In this document: in pieces, positions 50,989-59,247 of the stretch
Numbering within the stretch: position 1 is the stretch's first letter
How the letters are laid out: each line of letters starts with the position of its first letter
Origin: Rufibacter roseolus
GTDB lineage: Bacteria; Bacteroidota; Bacteroidia; Cytophagales; Hymenobacteraceae
Direction: 5' to 3'
NCBI RefSeq assembly: GCF_017916365.1
Contig: NZ_JAFMSU010000001.1
Coordinates: 1,765,028-1,829,027 of the forward strand
DNA length: 64,000 nt
Program-made: the position numbers and the translations under genes
The notes under the pieces: generated by a model
Seen by the model: the letters and a program-made list of their open reading frames with translations, nothing else
The model's database searches: none
Told to the model about the DNA's origin: nothing

Positions 50989-52290
50989 ATGAAAGAGGAT
51001 TTCCTGCACTACATCTGGCGCTACCAGTATTTCCGGAAGGAGCAGTTACGCACTTCGGCGGGAGAGGAGTTGCTGATTTTGCACCCTGGCTTTTACAACC
51101 GCTCAGATGCCGGCCCCGACTTCTCCGGTGCCCGCCTCAAAATAGGGGATACAGAATGGGTGGGCAGCGTGGAGATTCACATGAAAGCCTCGGACTGGCG
51201 CCGCCACCAGCACCAGTATGACGACAAGTACAACCAGGTGATTCTGCATGTGGTCTGGGAAGACGAGGAAATGGTGTGGCGGGAGGAGGGCACCCCTATG
51301 CCCACCTTGGAACTCCAAGGCAGGATAGCCTTGCCCCTGCAGGCAAAGTACCAGGAACTGACCTGGAGCAAAGAGGAAATTCCCTGTGCCGCCCAGGCCA
51401 TACAGGTTGACCGCATTTTCAAATCCGCGATGATGGACCGCACCTTGCTGGAGCGGCTGGAGGCCAAAGCAAACCTGGTTCTGGAACGATTAGAACAGAA
51501 CCGCCAGGATTGGGAAAGCACCGTGTACCAGACCTTGGCAGCAGGGTTCGGTTTCAAAGTGAACCAGGAAGGTTTTTTGCGGCTCACCCGGGTACTTCCC
51601 CTGAACCTGGTAAACCGCTACCGGTCTTCTCCCAAACAGCTGGAGGCATTGGTGTTCGGGCAAGCGGGTATGTTGGAGAAAAAGGAAGAGCAGGAGCCCG
51701 AAACGTATTTGCTGGATTTGGCAAAAGAATACCGTTACCTGGCCCAAAAACATTCCCTGCCTGAGCCATTACCCCCTGCCGCCTGGAATTATCTCCGGCT
51801 CAGGCCCTCCAATTTCCCGGCGGTAAGATTGGGGCAGTTGTTGGCGGTACTCCAATCGCAGTCGCATCTTTGGTCTGGCATGGTGGCTTGCGAAACCAAA
51901 GAAGATTACCTCCGCTTCTTCCGGCAAGAACCCCCATCTTATTGGCAGCAGCATTACGCTCCCGGCAGACCATCGGCGCAGACATTTGGCACCATCGGGG
52001 AGGAAAGCATCCAGGGGCTACTCATCAATGTGGTAGCGCCTTTGTTGGTAGCCTACAGCCGCCGCATGGACAACGTAGCCTACCAGGAGAAAGCAGTCGG
52101 TTTGCTGGAATGCCTGGGCAGAGAGCAGAACAAAGTTACCCGCTTGTACACCCATCTTGGTTTTCCGCATACCTGCGCCGGAGACTCTCAGGCCTTACTG
52201 AGCCTGTACCAAACATACTGCGCTCCCCGGAAATGCGTACATTGCGTCATCGGGCACCGCCTGATGAAACAGAACTTCCCTACTGCATGA
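50989..52290 (+). CDS. DUF2851 family protein
   Basis: 433 residues from MKEDFLHYIWRYQYFRKEQL. Family hallmarks: LLILHPGFYNRSDAGPDFSG, RLKIGDTEWVGSVEIHMKAS, DWRRHQHQYDDKYNQVILHV, and a C-terminal end KNFCAPRKC-like run (TYCAPRKCVHCVIGHRLMKQ) with two cysteine pairs. DUF2851 is common in Bacteroidota; its function is unknown. The paired Asp/Glu/His in the N-terminal part suggest a metal site (inference). Its stop overlaps the next gene by 4 bp. Confidence 0.92.
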   Translation: MKEDFLHYIWRYQYFRKEQLRTSAGEELLILHPGFYNRSDAGPDFSGARLKIGDTEWVGSVEIHMKASDWRRHQHQYDDKYNQVILHVVWEDEEMVWREEGTPMPTLELQGRIALPLQAKYQELTWSKEEIPCAAQAIQVDRIFKSAMMDRTLLERLEAKANLVLERLEQNRQDWESTVYQTLAAGFGFKVNQEGFLRLTRVLPLNLVNRYRSSPKQLEALVFGQAGMLEKKEEQEPETYLLDLAKEYRYLAQKHSLPEPLPPAAWNYLRLRPSNFPAVRLGQLLAVLQSQSHLWSGMVACETKEDYLRFFRQEPPSYWQQHYAPGRPSAQTFGTIGEESIQGLLINVVAPLLVAYSRRMDNVAYQEKAVGLLECLGREQNKVTRLYTHLGFPHTCAGDSQALLSLYQTYCAPRKCVHCVIGHRLMKQNFPTA

Positions 52291-53582
52291 ACCTTCAGCA
52301 CTGGCTGCACTTGCCGGTTTTCCTCTTCCTTGTTTACCTGCTTAGGCGCCAGGCGCGACACACCGAGGGGCTGCAAACCTTCTTTTGGGCTGGGTTGGCT
52401 TTGAAGTTGGTAGCGGGGCTGCTGTTGGGGTACCTGTATCTGGAGTATTATGGCGGAGGGGATACCTGGGGGTTCCACAAACAGGCCAAAGCGGTAAAGG
52501 AAGCGGCAGAGTTTAATGGAAACCAGTATCTCCGGTTGTTATTGTTCAATGAAAAAGGAGACCTCCCCATTGGGTTTACCAAATGGCCCCAATACTCCAA
52601 CTCATTCTTCTTTGTAAAACTGCTAAGCCTACTTTATTTCCTAACGGGCAGTTCTTATTGGGCCAGCAGCTTGTACCTTTCCTTGTTGAGTTTCTGGGGC
52701 TGTTGGTTTTTGGTTCAGCAGCTGCAAAAGCATTATCCGGCATACGGTACCTCAGCCGCAGTAGTGTTTTTGTTCTTCCCTTCAGTGGTGTTCTGGACCA
52801 GCGGGGTTACGAAAGATTCGCTGTTCATAGGAAGTCTTTGCTTTACGGTTGGCCTGTTCCTGCAGCTCTATAAAACCAACAATGCTTCTGTAGCGGTGAA
52901 AAGGTCTATCCTGCACCTGCCTTCCATTTACCTGCTATGGCGGATAAAATTCTTCCTGGCAGCTGTGCTGATGGTGCTGCTTGGGGCACTTTTGGTCACC
53001 AAATGGGTAGCTAAGCGGTATCCTCAACTTCATTCCCGACCAAGGCAATGGATGCTGTGGGCTGGGATTCTAAGCATTGGAGCCTTTATAGCTTCCTTCG
53101 CGCACCCTACGTTCAACCTGAGTTTTTTTGTCCGGCACATTCTCTGGAACTACAAGAATATTGTGGCGGCTTCAGGTCATGATAGTCTGCTGTTGTCATT
53201 CCCGCATTTACAGCCAACCCTGTGGTCAGTAGTCGTGCACGCGCCATCGGCCGTGTTCCAGATGCTCACCAGACCTTTTCTTTGGGAGCCTGCTCCGTTG
53301 TTCTACAAATTGGCGGCGGCAGAGAACCTGTTGTTGTGTCTGCTGACCTTGCTAACCATTGTCCATGTGGTGCGGCACAGAAAATTGCCGAAGCTGCCTT
53401 CTTTTCTGGCGGTGTTGCTGGGATTCTTCTTTATCTCGGCAGTGCTGGTGACACTGCCCACGCCCAATCTAGGGTCTTTGCACCGCTACCGGGCGCCGCT
53501 GTTGCCTTTCTTTTTCCTGGTAGTGGTGGCCTGGGGACCATTGGCTGTTTTGCTGGATAAAGTGCTCAGGCGCCGGGGCTGA
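52287..53582 (+). CDS. Polytopic membrane protein, polymerase/GT-C-like
   Basis: 431 residues from the ATG that overlaps the DUF2851 stop (MNLQHWLHLPVFLFLVYLLR). About ten hydrophobic segments. A loop after the second has YLEYYGGGDTWGFHKQAKAV, with paired Gly and an Asp, and later FFPSVVFWTSGVTKDSLFIG, which resembles the membrane enzymes that lengthen or polymerise glycans. No catalytic motif is certain. Longer in-frame starts would run through DUF2851. It is the second gene of the DUF2851 pair and may share a surface-glycan role with the acyltransferase gene that follows after 171 bp. Confidence 0.75.
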   Translation: MNLQHWLHLPVFLFLVYLLRRQARHTEGLQTFFWAGLALKLVAGLLLGYLYLEYYGGGDTWGFHKQAKAVKEAAEFNGNQYLRLLLFNEKGDLPIGFTKWPQYSNSFFFVKLLSLLYFLTGSSYWASSLYLSLLSFWGCWFLVQQLQKHYPAYGTSAAVVFLFFPSVVFWTSGVTKDSLFIGSLCFTVGLFLQLYKTNNASVAVKRSILHLPSIYLLWRIKFFLAAVLMVLLGALLVTKWVAKRYPQLHSRPRQWMLWAGILSIGAFIASFAHPTFNLSFFVRHILWNYKNIVAASGHDSLLLSFPHLQPTLWSVVVHAPSAVFQMLTRPFLWEPAPLFYKLAAAENLLLCLLTLLTIVHVVRHRKLPKLPSFLAVLLGFFFISAVLVTLPTPNLGSLHRYRAPLLPFFFLVVVAWGPLAVLLDKVLRRRG

Positions 53583-53601
53583 CCTATTCCGTTTCTTTGC
53601 C

Positions 53602-53609
53602 TATTTTTG
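53602..53609 (+). promoter_or_regulatory. -7 promoter motif upstream of the acyltransferase gene
   Basis: TATTTTTG is a perfect TAnnTTTG, 152 bp before the chosen ATG at 53754 and 46 bp before the alternative at 53655. Confidence 0.45.
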
Positions 53610-53753
53610 CAGGCGCATCCGTTTTGAGCTCGATTTCTTTGAATTGGGCTTAAAATGGAAACTATCAAGCGCCCTTTCAGAATAGAGAGGGAAGTGCAAT
53701 CGGTTTTCTGGGGGAGGTACCCGTATAAAACCCCAATTAACGTAAAGAAGCTT

Positions 53754-54386
53754 ATGCAAAATCCCGTTATCATATTAGGTGCCCAGGAACTGGGTGTATT
53801 GGCGCTGGATGCCTTCCAGAGCAACGATGTTGTGGTGTATTGTTTTCTGGATGACCAGGTGGCCCTGCAGCAGAAAGAGGTGAATGAGATCACCGTCATG
53901 GGCAACACCGAGGATGAGAACATCCTCAAGCTTTTGGGCAAGAAGTGCGATGTGTTCGTTGCCGCTGAGGATTCCGCCGCTCGCAAGAGCCTGACCAAAA
54001 TGCTCAAAGAAGATTACAAAGTGGTGCCGGTGAATGCCATCCATAAATTCAGCTATGTTTCTGAGCATGCCTGGCTGGGCCACGGAAACTTCATCCAGGC
54101 CGGGGCCATCGTGAACTCCAACGCCAAGGTGGGGGATAACTGCATCATAGGCTCGCGTGCGGTGGTAGAAGCCAACGCTGTTCTGGAAGACCACGTGCAA
54201 CTGGGATCGGGTGCCATGGTAAACACCGGGGTGACCATCGCCGAGGGAGCCTTTATTGGAACCGGTGCCGTGATTGTGTCTGGCGTGAAGATTGGCAAAA
54301 ACGCGCGCGTGGGCGCCGGGGCAGTGGTAGTAGCCGATGTGGCTGCAAAGCAAACCGTTTTCGGGAACCCAGCCAAGCCTGTTTAA
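53754..54386 (+). CDS. NeuD-like sugar O-acyltransferase
   Basis: 210 residues from MQNPVIILGAQELGVLALDA, the usual length and opening of NeuD/PglD-type enzymes; an upstream ATG at 53655 would add 33 residues not seen in the family, although it is closer to the promoter. N-terminal Rossmann-like acyl-CoA/sugar domain (~1-95), then left-handed beta-helix hexapeptide repeats (AWLGHGNFIQAGAIVNSNAK, VGDNCIIGSRAVVEANAVLE, LGSGAMVNTGVTIAEGAFIG, VGAGAVVVADVA) with the catalytic-type His in EHAWLGHGN. It would acetylate an amino or hydroxyl group of a nucleotide sugar. Partner pathway not in the window. Confidence 0.88.
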   Translation: MQNPVIILGAQELGVLALDAFQSNDVVVYCFLDDQVALQQKEVNEITVMGNTEDENILKLLGKKCDVFVAAEDSAARKSLTKMLKEDYKVVPVNAIHKFSYVSEHAWLGHGNFIQAGAIVNSNAKVGDNCIIGSRAVVEANAVLEDHVQLGSGAMVNTGVTIAEGAFIGTGAVIVSGVKIGKNARVGAGAVVVADVAAKQTVFGNPAKPV

Positions 54387-54484
54387 GGAAGACTTTAGGC
54401 GCTGGATTCTGGCGTAAGTCTACTATAGTCCTGATAAAAAAGACTCAGAACTAAAGACTCAGAACTCAGGACTGAAAAGGTCAT

Positions 54485-54530
54485 TTTCTGTTTCCGGGCT
54501 GTTTTCCTTAAATTCGCACCAAAACAGAAA
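54485..54530. repeat. Dispersed intergenic palindrome copy
   Basis: TTTCTGTTTCCGGGCTGTTT, TCCTTAAATTCGCACC, then AAAACAGAAA. The left half-site is good, the right one shortened. Confidence 0.6.
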
Positions 54531-54607
54531 AGCTGTTGTTCATTAGCACATCAGCACCTTAAACCATTAGCACAATCAACTTTACACTTAGTCTGAAACT
54601 AAGCCGT

Positions 54608-55576
54608 ATGAAAAAGTACAGTATCCTACTCTATTACCACTACACCAAGATTGAAGACCCCGAGTTGTTCCGCGAGGAGCACCATCTGCTGTGTCTTAAC
54701 CTGAATTTATTGGGCCGCATCATTGTCGCTCCGGAAGGATTGAACGGAACCGTTTCTGGCCTGGTGGAAGACTGCGAAGCCTACATGGCCGCCGTAAAGG
54801 CAGACCCTCGCTTTGAGGGTATCGACTTCAAGGTGGACTATGCGGATGACCACGCCTTCACCAAACTGCACGTGCGTCACAAACCCGAGATCGTGCATGC
54901 CGGCCTGCGCAACATTGACCCCACTGAACGGACTGGCGTACACCTTTCGCCGCAGGAGTTCAGGGAGATGAAAGACCAGGAAGACGTGGTGGTGCTGGAT
55001 GTGCGCTCGGACTACGAGCACAGCATGGGCAAATTCAAAAACGCCGTCACACTGGACATTGAGAATTTCCGGGAGTTCCCTGAAAAGATTGACGAGCTGA
55101 AGGAGAAGTACGAAGGCAAGAAAATCCTGACGTACTGCACCGGCGGCATCAAATGCGAGAAAGCCAGCGCGTTCCTGCTGGAGAAAGGCTTTGAGAACGT
55201 GTACCAGTTGCACGGCGGCATCATTAAATATGGCATGGAAGCCGGCGGCGAGGACTTCGAGGGCAAATGCTACGTGTTTGACAACCGCGTGGCCGTGGAT
55301 GTGAACACTGTGAACCCGGTGGTGATTTCCCGCTGCCACGTGTGCGACACGCCTTCAGCCCGGATGGTGAACTGCGCCAATCCGCACTGCAACCTGCACG
55401 TGCCCATTTGCGAGAGCTGCGGCACTAAAATGGACGGCGCCTGCTCAACCACCTGCCAGGGACACCCCGACAAACGCCCGTATGATGGTACCGGCTATTA
55501 CCAGAAAAACACGAACGGCTACAACCCGTACAAAGGCTTGAACCGCCGCAAAACGGAGGCACCAAAAGCCGTTTAA
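54608..55576 (+). CDS. trhO: tRNA uridine(34) hydroxylase, rhodanese-type
   Basis: 322 residues. N-terminal acylphosphatase-like domain (MKKYSILLYYHYTKIEDPEL, ALLY-like NLNLLGRIIVAPEGLNGTVS), then a rhodanese domain with the catalytic Cys177 in ILTYCTGGIKCEKASAFLLE and VYQLHGGIIKYG, and a C-terminal zinc-binding stretch with several Cys pairs (CHVCDTPSARMVNCANPHCN, CESCGTKMDGACSTTCQGHP). This is the TrhO/YceA (UPF0176) family, which hydroxylates U34 of certain tRNAs in the cytoplasm. Single gene, ended by the terminator at 55598. Confidence 0.93.
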   Translation: MKKYSILLYYHYTKIEDPELFREEHHLLCLNLNLLGRIIVAPEGLNGTVSGLVEDCEAYMAAVKADPRFEGIDFKVDYADDHAFTKLHVRHKPEIVHAGLRNIDPTERTGVHLSPQEFREMKDQEDVVVLDVRSDYEHSMGKFKNAVTLDIENFREFPEKIDELKEKYEGKKILTYCTGGIKCEKASAFLLEKGFENVYQLHGGIIKYGMEAGGEDFEGKCYVFDNRVAVDVNTVNPVVISRCHVCDTPSARMVNCANPHCNLHVPICESCGTKMDGACSTTCQGHPDKRPYDGTGYYQKNTNGYNPYKGLNRRKTEAPKAV

Positions 55577-55597
55577 GCTATAAGCATTTTAAAAGGA

Positions 55598-55638
55598 AAG
55601 GCGCCGCCAGTTGCTGCAAGGCAACCAGGCGGCGCCTT
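55598..55638 (+). terminator. Intrinsic terminator after trhO
   Basis: AAGGCGCCGCC and GGCGGCGCCTT pair perfectly around a 19-nt loop that also pairs in part (TTGC..GCAA), followed by CTTTAT. Confidence 0.8.
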
Positions 55639-55717
55639 CTTTATTTACCTTCGACGAGCCCCCCAAAAGGCACGCCACTAGATTGAAGCTCCATTTTCCA
55701 CCTAAAACTATGAAACC

Positions 55718-56584
55718 ATGGCCCGTATCCCAGAATCTGAATTAATCCTGAACGCCGATGGCAGCATCTATCACCTGAACCTGCTGCCTGAGCAGATCTC
55801 AGATACCATCATCACGGTAGGTGACCAGGACCGCGTGGCCCGCGTGAGTCGCCATTTTGATTCCATTGAGGTGGAGGTGGCCAAGCGCGAATTTGTGACC
55901 CATACGGGCTATTACAAAGGCAAACGGATCTCGGTGGTGTCTACCGGCATCGGGACGGATAACATTGACATCGTGATGAACGAGCTGGATGCCCTGGTGA
56001 ACATTGATTTCGTGAGCCGCGAGCCGCTGGAGCATGAGGACCGCATCTCCCTCAAGATTGTGCGTATTGGTACCTCCGGCGCCTTGCAGGAGGATGTGCC
56101 GCTGGGCAGTCATCTGGCTACGGAGTATGCTTTGGGTTTGGACACGCTCATGCAGTTCTACCCGCTCATGGAAACTGGTTACGAGACCGAAATCGCGGTG
56201 AATATGCAGCTGGCACTAGGCATTGGTTTTCTGCCGTACTGCGCCAAAGGCTCAGACATCCTGCGGGAGCAGATTGCGGGGAGTGACATGCTCCACGGAA
56301 ACACCATCACCTGTCCGGGTTTCTATGGCCCCCAAGGCCGATTACTGCGCCTGCAACCAAAAATTGAAGAGGTGATCCAGAAACTGAACGCCTTTAGGTT
56401 TGAGGATGTGCGGTTTACCAACTTCGAGATGGAGACCGCCGGTATTTACAGCCTGGGCCGTTTGCTGGGTCATGAAGTCCTTTCTCTCAACGCCATTGTG
56501 GCCAACCGGATTACCCACCAGTTCGCCCCTAACGTAGACCAGGTGATTGATGACCTCATTGTGAAGGTTTTGGACCGCATTTAA
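55718..56584 (+). CDS. Nucleoside phosphorylase (uridine phosphorylase-like)
   Basis: 288 residues. Motifs of the PNP/UDP superfamily: IITVGDQDRVARVSRHFDSI, SVVSTGIGTDNIDIVMNELD, KIVRIGTSGALQEDVPLGSH (phosphate loop), YCAKGSDILREQI and FTNFEMETAGIYSLGRLLGH with the E-M-E base and sugar-binding motif. It splits a nucleoside with phosphate to base and ribose-1-phosphate. Uridine is the likely substrate given family length, but purines are not excluded. A TACCTTCG motif at 55646-55653 may be its promoter. Confidence 0.9.
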   Translation: MARIPESELILNADGSIYHLNLLPEQISDTIITVGDQDRVARVSRHFDSIEVEVAKREFVTHTGYYKGKRISVVSTGIGTDNIDIVMNELDALVNIDFVSREPLEHEDRISLKIVRIGTSGALQEDVPLGSHLATEYALGLDTLMQFYPLMETGYETEIAVNMQLALGIGFLPYCAKGSDILREQIAGSDMLHGNTITCPGFYGPQGRLLRLQPKIEEVIQKLNAFRFEDVRFTNFEMETAGIYSLGRLLGHEVLSLNAIVANRITHQFAPNVDQVIDDLIVKVLDRI

Positions 56585-56592
56585 CAAAAAGA

Positions 56593-56646
56593 GCCTAAAA
56601 ACGCCTCGGCCTTTGGTTTGTACCAAAGGCCGAGGCGTTTTTAGGC
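56593..56646 (+). terminator. Perfect 24-bp stem-loop terminator
   Basis: Positions 56593-56616 and 56623-56646 are exact reverse complements around TTTGTA; the base of the stem is GCCTAAAAACGCC/GGCGTTTTTAGGC. It follows the nucleoside phosphorylase stop by 8 bp. Confidence 0.85.
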
Positions 56647-56721
56647 TTTAATAATGTGAGCAGGGCAAAGCCGCCCATTAGGAGCGGTTTACTCCTGAGT
56701 TTGAAGTCGTCAGGCCGATTA

Positions 56722-57024
56722 CTAGAAGAATTCCACCCCTAAAATTGCGTGGGTGGGCAAAGTGACGCCAGACTTGATAGTGGTGAATTCCTTATCAGCT
56801 TGCCAGATGGTAGTCTGTACCCTCAGAACCTCACCGGAGGCCACCTGGAAGGTGATTTCCACTTTCCCGTGGTAGCCATTACCCAGGCGGCTGGCCCGTT
56901 CCAAATCAACTTGACGTCTTACTTTAGATTCTTTATCCGACAAAACATCTTGAGTGCCGAACTGTAATTGCGGGATGCTTTCCTTCTCAATAAGCTGGTA
57001 ATGGAGCACGGTGTTATTTTCCAT
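56722..57024 (-). CDS. Small conserved-looking protein, unknown function
   Basis: 100 residues from MENNTVLHYQLIEKESIPQL; an in-frame start at 57057 adds an unlike extension. Later segments: VLSDKESKVRRQVDLERASR, GNGYHGKVEITFQVASGEVL and TTIWQADKEFTTIKSGVTLP. It looks like a small beta-rich domain, with no signal peptide, cysteine or membrane segment. No family recognised. It lies between a convergent terminator and a palindrome copy. Confidence 0.65.
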   Translation of the reverse strand: MENNTVLHYQLIEKESIPQLQFGTQDVLSDKESKVRRQVDLERASRLGNGYHGKVEITFQVASGEVLRVQTTIWQADKEFTTIKSGVTLPTHAILGVEFF

Positions 57025-57140
57025 GGTACGCGTGTTTGGTGTTAGTCTGTGGACCAATGAAGAAAGAATTTCTTACATCTACAAACGGTATTTAACACAA
57101 TAAGTCTATGAAAAAACAGTTAACCATACCCAAAATGGTG

Positions 57141-57175
57141 TTTTAAGGCGGTTTTCTGGAAAATAGCCTTAAAAT
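57141..57175. repeat. Dispersed intergenic palindrome copy
   Basis: TTTTAAGGCGGTTTTCTGG then AAAATAGCCTTAAAAT, both half-sites clear. It ends 5 bp past the acyl-CoA reductase stop codon. Confidence 0.7.
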
Positions 57176-57180
57176 ATTTT

Positions 57181-58200
57181 TTACAGGCTCTTCAGGAATT
57201 CCATGGTGTCCACGCCATCGGCGTAATCGCTTACTGACGGGCATTGCGCCTGTCCGAAAGCGTAGCTGTTGGGCCAGAGCGCCTCCTGCGAAACCACGCA
57301 CTGCAGCTTCTCCTGGATGGTTTCCAGTTTCTGTTCCAGGTCCTGGTTGCTGGCATACGTCTCATAGAACAGCACCGAAATAGGGGAGACCAGCTGCTGA
57401 CTTTCGGTCACCATCAGGAAACCGTTGTCCAGGTGCGGCACGCCGTTGACCAGGTAAATAGACTTGTTGTAGTCGTAGTTGTTCTGGTACTTGTGGTGGT
57501 TCACTACCTCTTTCTTGTATTCCATGGCCTCAAAGAACGGGGTGAAGTCATACTCAGCGGGCACAAACGCCTTGGCCACGTTGCGGCAGCCCAGGCCGTA
57601 GTAGCGCAGAATGTCATCGCCTAGGGCGGTCAGTTCTTCTTTTGTCTCTTTCCCGGTGAGCACGGCCACGCTGGTGCGGTTCTTTCTGATGATGTGCGGA
57701 CGCTTGGCAAAGTAGTATTCAAAGTAGCGGGCGGTGTTGTCTGAGCCTGTGGCAATGATGGCATCTGATTCCTTCAGCATCATCACCAGTTGAATCTGCT
57801 CCTGAAAGCCGGGCTCAATCTCCACCAGTTTGTTCAGAAGGTGCGGAAGCAGAAACGAATCCTCGGAGCTGGGTTTGGCCTGAAGGATGTGGCCGGCCAA
57901 CAGAATGCACAGCGCGTCATGGAAACCCACGGCCGGAATATTGCCTGCCATCACCACGCCTACTTTCTTAGGCGCTTCGTTCAACTGGGGCAAATCATAG
58001 CGCGCTACCCAGGCAGTCAGTTGGTCTTCCTCCAGCATGCTGGCAATGCCATCCAATGCCGCCGAAACATTGGGCAGGTCAAAGAAGTTATTGAGTTGGC
58101 CCGCCCGGCGGGCCAGGTATTCGCGTTCCTCCAGCGGTAAGTGCCGTAGGTAATCGCCTAATTTTATGAATGCGGAAAGTCTGTTTTCTAAAGTTAGCAT
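57181..58200 (-). CDS. Acyl-CoA reductase (LuxC-like)
   Basis: 339 residues from MLTLENRLSAFIKLGDYLRH; a frame reaching 58557 would overlap the divergent ferredoxin gene and is rejected. Motifs: VGVVMAGNIPAVGFHDALCI (nucleotide-binding region), HILQAKPSSEDSFLLPHLLN, ESDAIIATGSDNTARYFEYY, RKNRTSVAVLTGKETKEE, and YYGLGCRNVAKAFVPAEYDF whose Cys is the probable acyl-thioester site. It reduces acyl-CoA to aldehyde with NAD(P)H. The divergent ferredoxin is a frequent neighbour in Bacteroidota, as far as I recall. Promoter at 58291-58298 on the minus strand. Confidence 0.88.
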   Translation of the reverse strand: MLTLENRLSAFIKLGDYLRHLPLEEREYLARRAGQLNNFFDLPNVSAALDGIASMLEEDQLTAWVARYDLPQLNEAPKKVGVVMAGNIPAVGFHDALCILLAGHILQAKPSSEDSFLLPHLLNKLVEIEPGFQEQIQLVMMLKESDAIIATGSDNTARYFEYYFAKRPHIIRKNRTSVAVLTGKETKEELTALGDDILRYYGLGCRNVAKAFVPAEYDFTPFFEAMEYKKEVVNHHKYQNNYDYNKSIYLVNGVPHLDNGFLMVTESQQLVSPISVLFYETYASNQDLEQKLETIQEKLQCVVSQEALWPNSYAFGQAQCPSVSDYADGVDTMEFLKSL

Positions 58201-58230
58201 GAAGGGGTAACAGTGGATGCGTGAGAAACG

Positions 58231-58262
58231 TTTGATACAATGCGTGCTACGTATTACTTTTG
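58231..58262 (+). promoter_or_regulatory. Promoter of the ferredoxin gene
   Basis: TTTG at 58231-58234, a 20-nt spacer, and TACTTTTG at 58255-58262: the best complete match in the window to TTTG-N19-21-TAnnTTTG. About 60 bp before the ATG. Confidence 0.7.
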
Positions 58263-58290
58263 CGCGCAGAATGGCGTACCTATATTGGTG

Positions 58291-58298
58291 CAAAATTA
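58291..58298 (-). promoter_or_regulatory. -7 promoter motif of the acyl-CoA reductase gene
   Basis: On the minus strand this reads TAATTTTG, a perfect TAnnTTTG, about 90 bp before the ATG at 58200. It overlaps the region between the divergent promoters, so the two genes may be regulated together. Confidence 0.55.
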
Positions 58299-58302
58299 CT
58301 AA

Positions 58303-58674
<372 letters not shown>

Positions 58675-58697
58675 TCTTTCCTTAAAAGCTATTCAGG

Positions 58698-58720
58698 AAC
58701 CCGCCTCGTGCGGGTTTTTT
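58698..58720 (+). terminator. Intrinsic terminator after the ferredoxin gene
   Basis: AACCCGC and GCGGGTT around CTCGT, followed by TTTT. Confidence 0.8.
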
Positions 58721-58781
58721 GTTGTCTGGCGTTCTAAGGCTGTTTTAGGCAAAATAAGCACAAACCGTTTTTCGGTATTTT

Positions 58782-59021
58782 CGCTGGCGCGAGCCTCCGG
58801 CTCGTGTCCTGACGCATTGCTGAACCCTTTCCCAGTTTGTCATCCTGAAAGGAACTTGCGAGCAAACAGTAATAGCGCCTGCTCTCATGTCTTTTGAGTC
58901 CACCTATAAGGTCTTTCTAAGATGACAAAAGTGTGGAGTCCTTAGAGATATACCAGAGTGACAAATTTCTTTAGGAGAGCCAAAGATATTCAGCAATACG
59001 AGCGGGACGCTCGCGCCAGCG
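58782..59021. mobile_element. 240-bp nested inverted-repeat element
   Basis: The outer pair, CGCTGGCGCGAGC at 58782-58794 and GCTCGCGCCAGCG at 59009-59021, is exact; comparing the first 26 bp of each end, 22 agree, and the inner parts (ATTGCTGAA) also match after a 9-bp gap. Inside it a second pair, TTTGTCATCCTGAAAGG (from 58836) and CTTTCTAAGATGACAAA (to 58929), faces inwards. No gene. It lies between the ferredoxin terminator and valS. Confidence 0.55.
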
Positions 59022-59164
59022 GAAGAAAACCTCGTAGTCTCCGAAAGTTCTACGAGTGTCTCAACTGGCTCCGTTTCTACCCTATTTTTCTGAAAACCGT
59101 CTGAAATCAGGAGCTTTCCCGCAGAGCTCAACCAATAACTGATAACTCACATCGGCTAATTTGC

Positions 59165-59172
59165 TATTTTTG
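59165..59172 (+). promoter_or_regulatory. -7 promoter motif of valS
   Basis: TATTTTTG is a perfect TAnnTTTG, 75 bp before the chosen ATG at 59248. It supports that start over the in-frame 59161 one. Confidence 0.6.
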
Positions 59173-59247
59173 CAGGTACACGTGACATGTGCCGGTTCTG
59201 CCATCATAGCACATCAGCACATTCAACACATTAGCATAGTATCTAAG

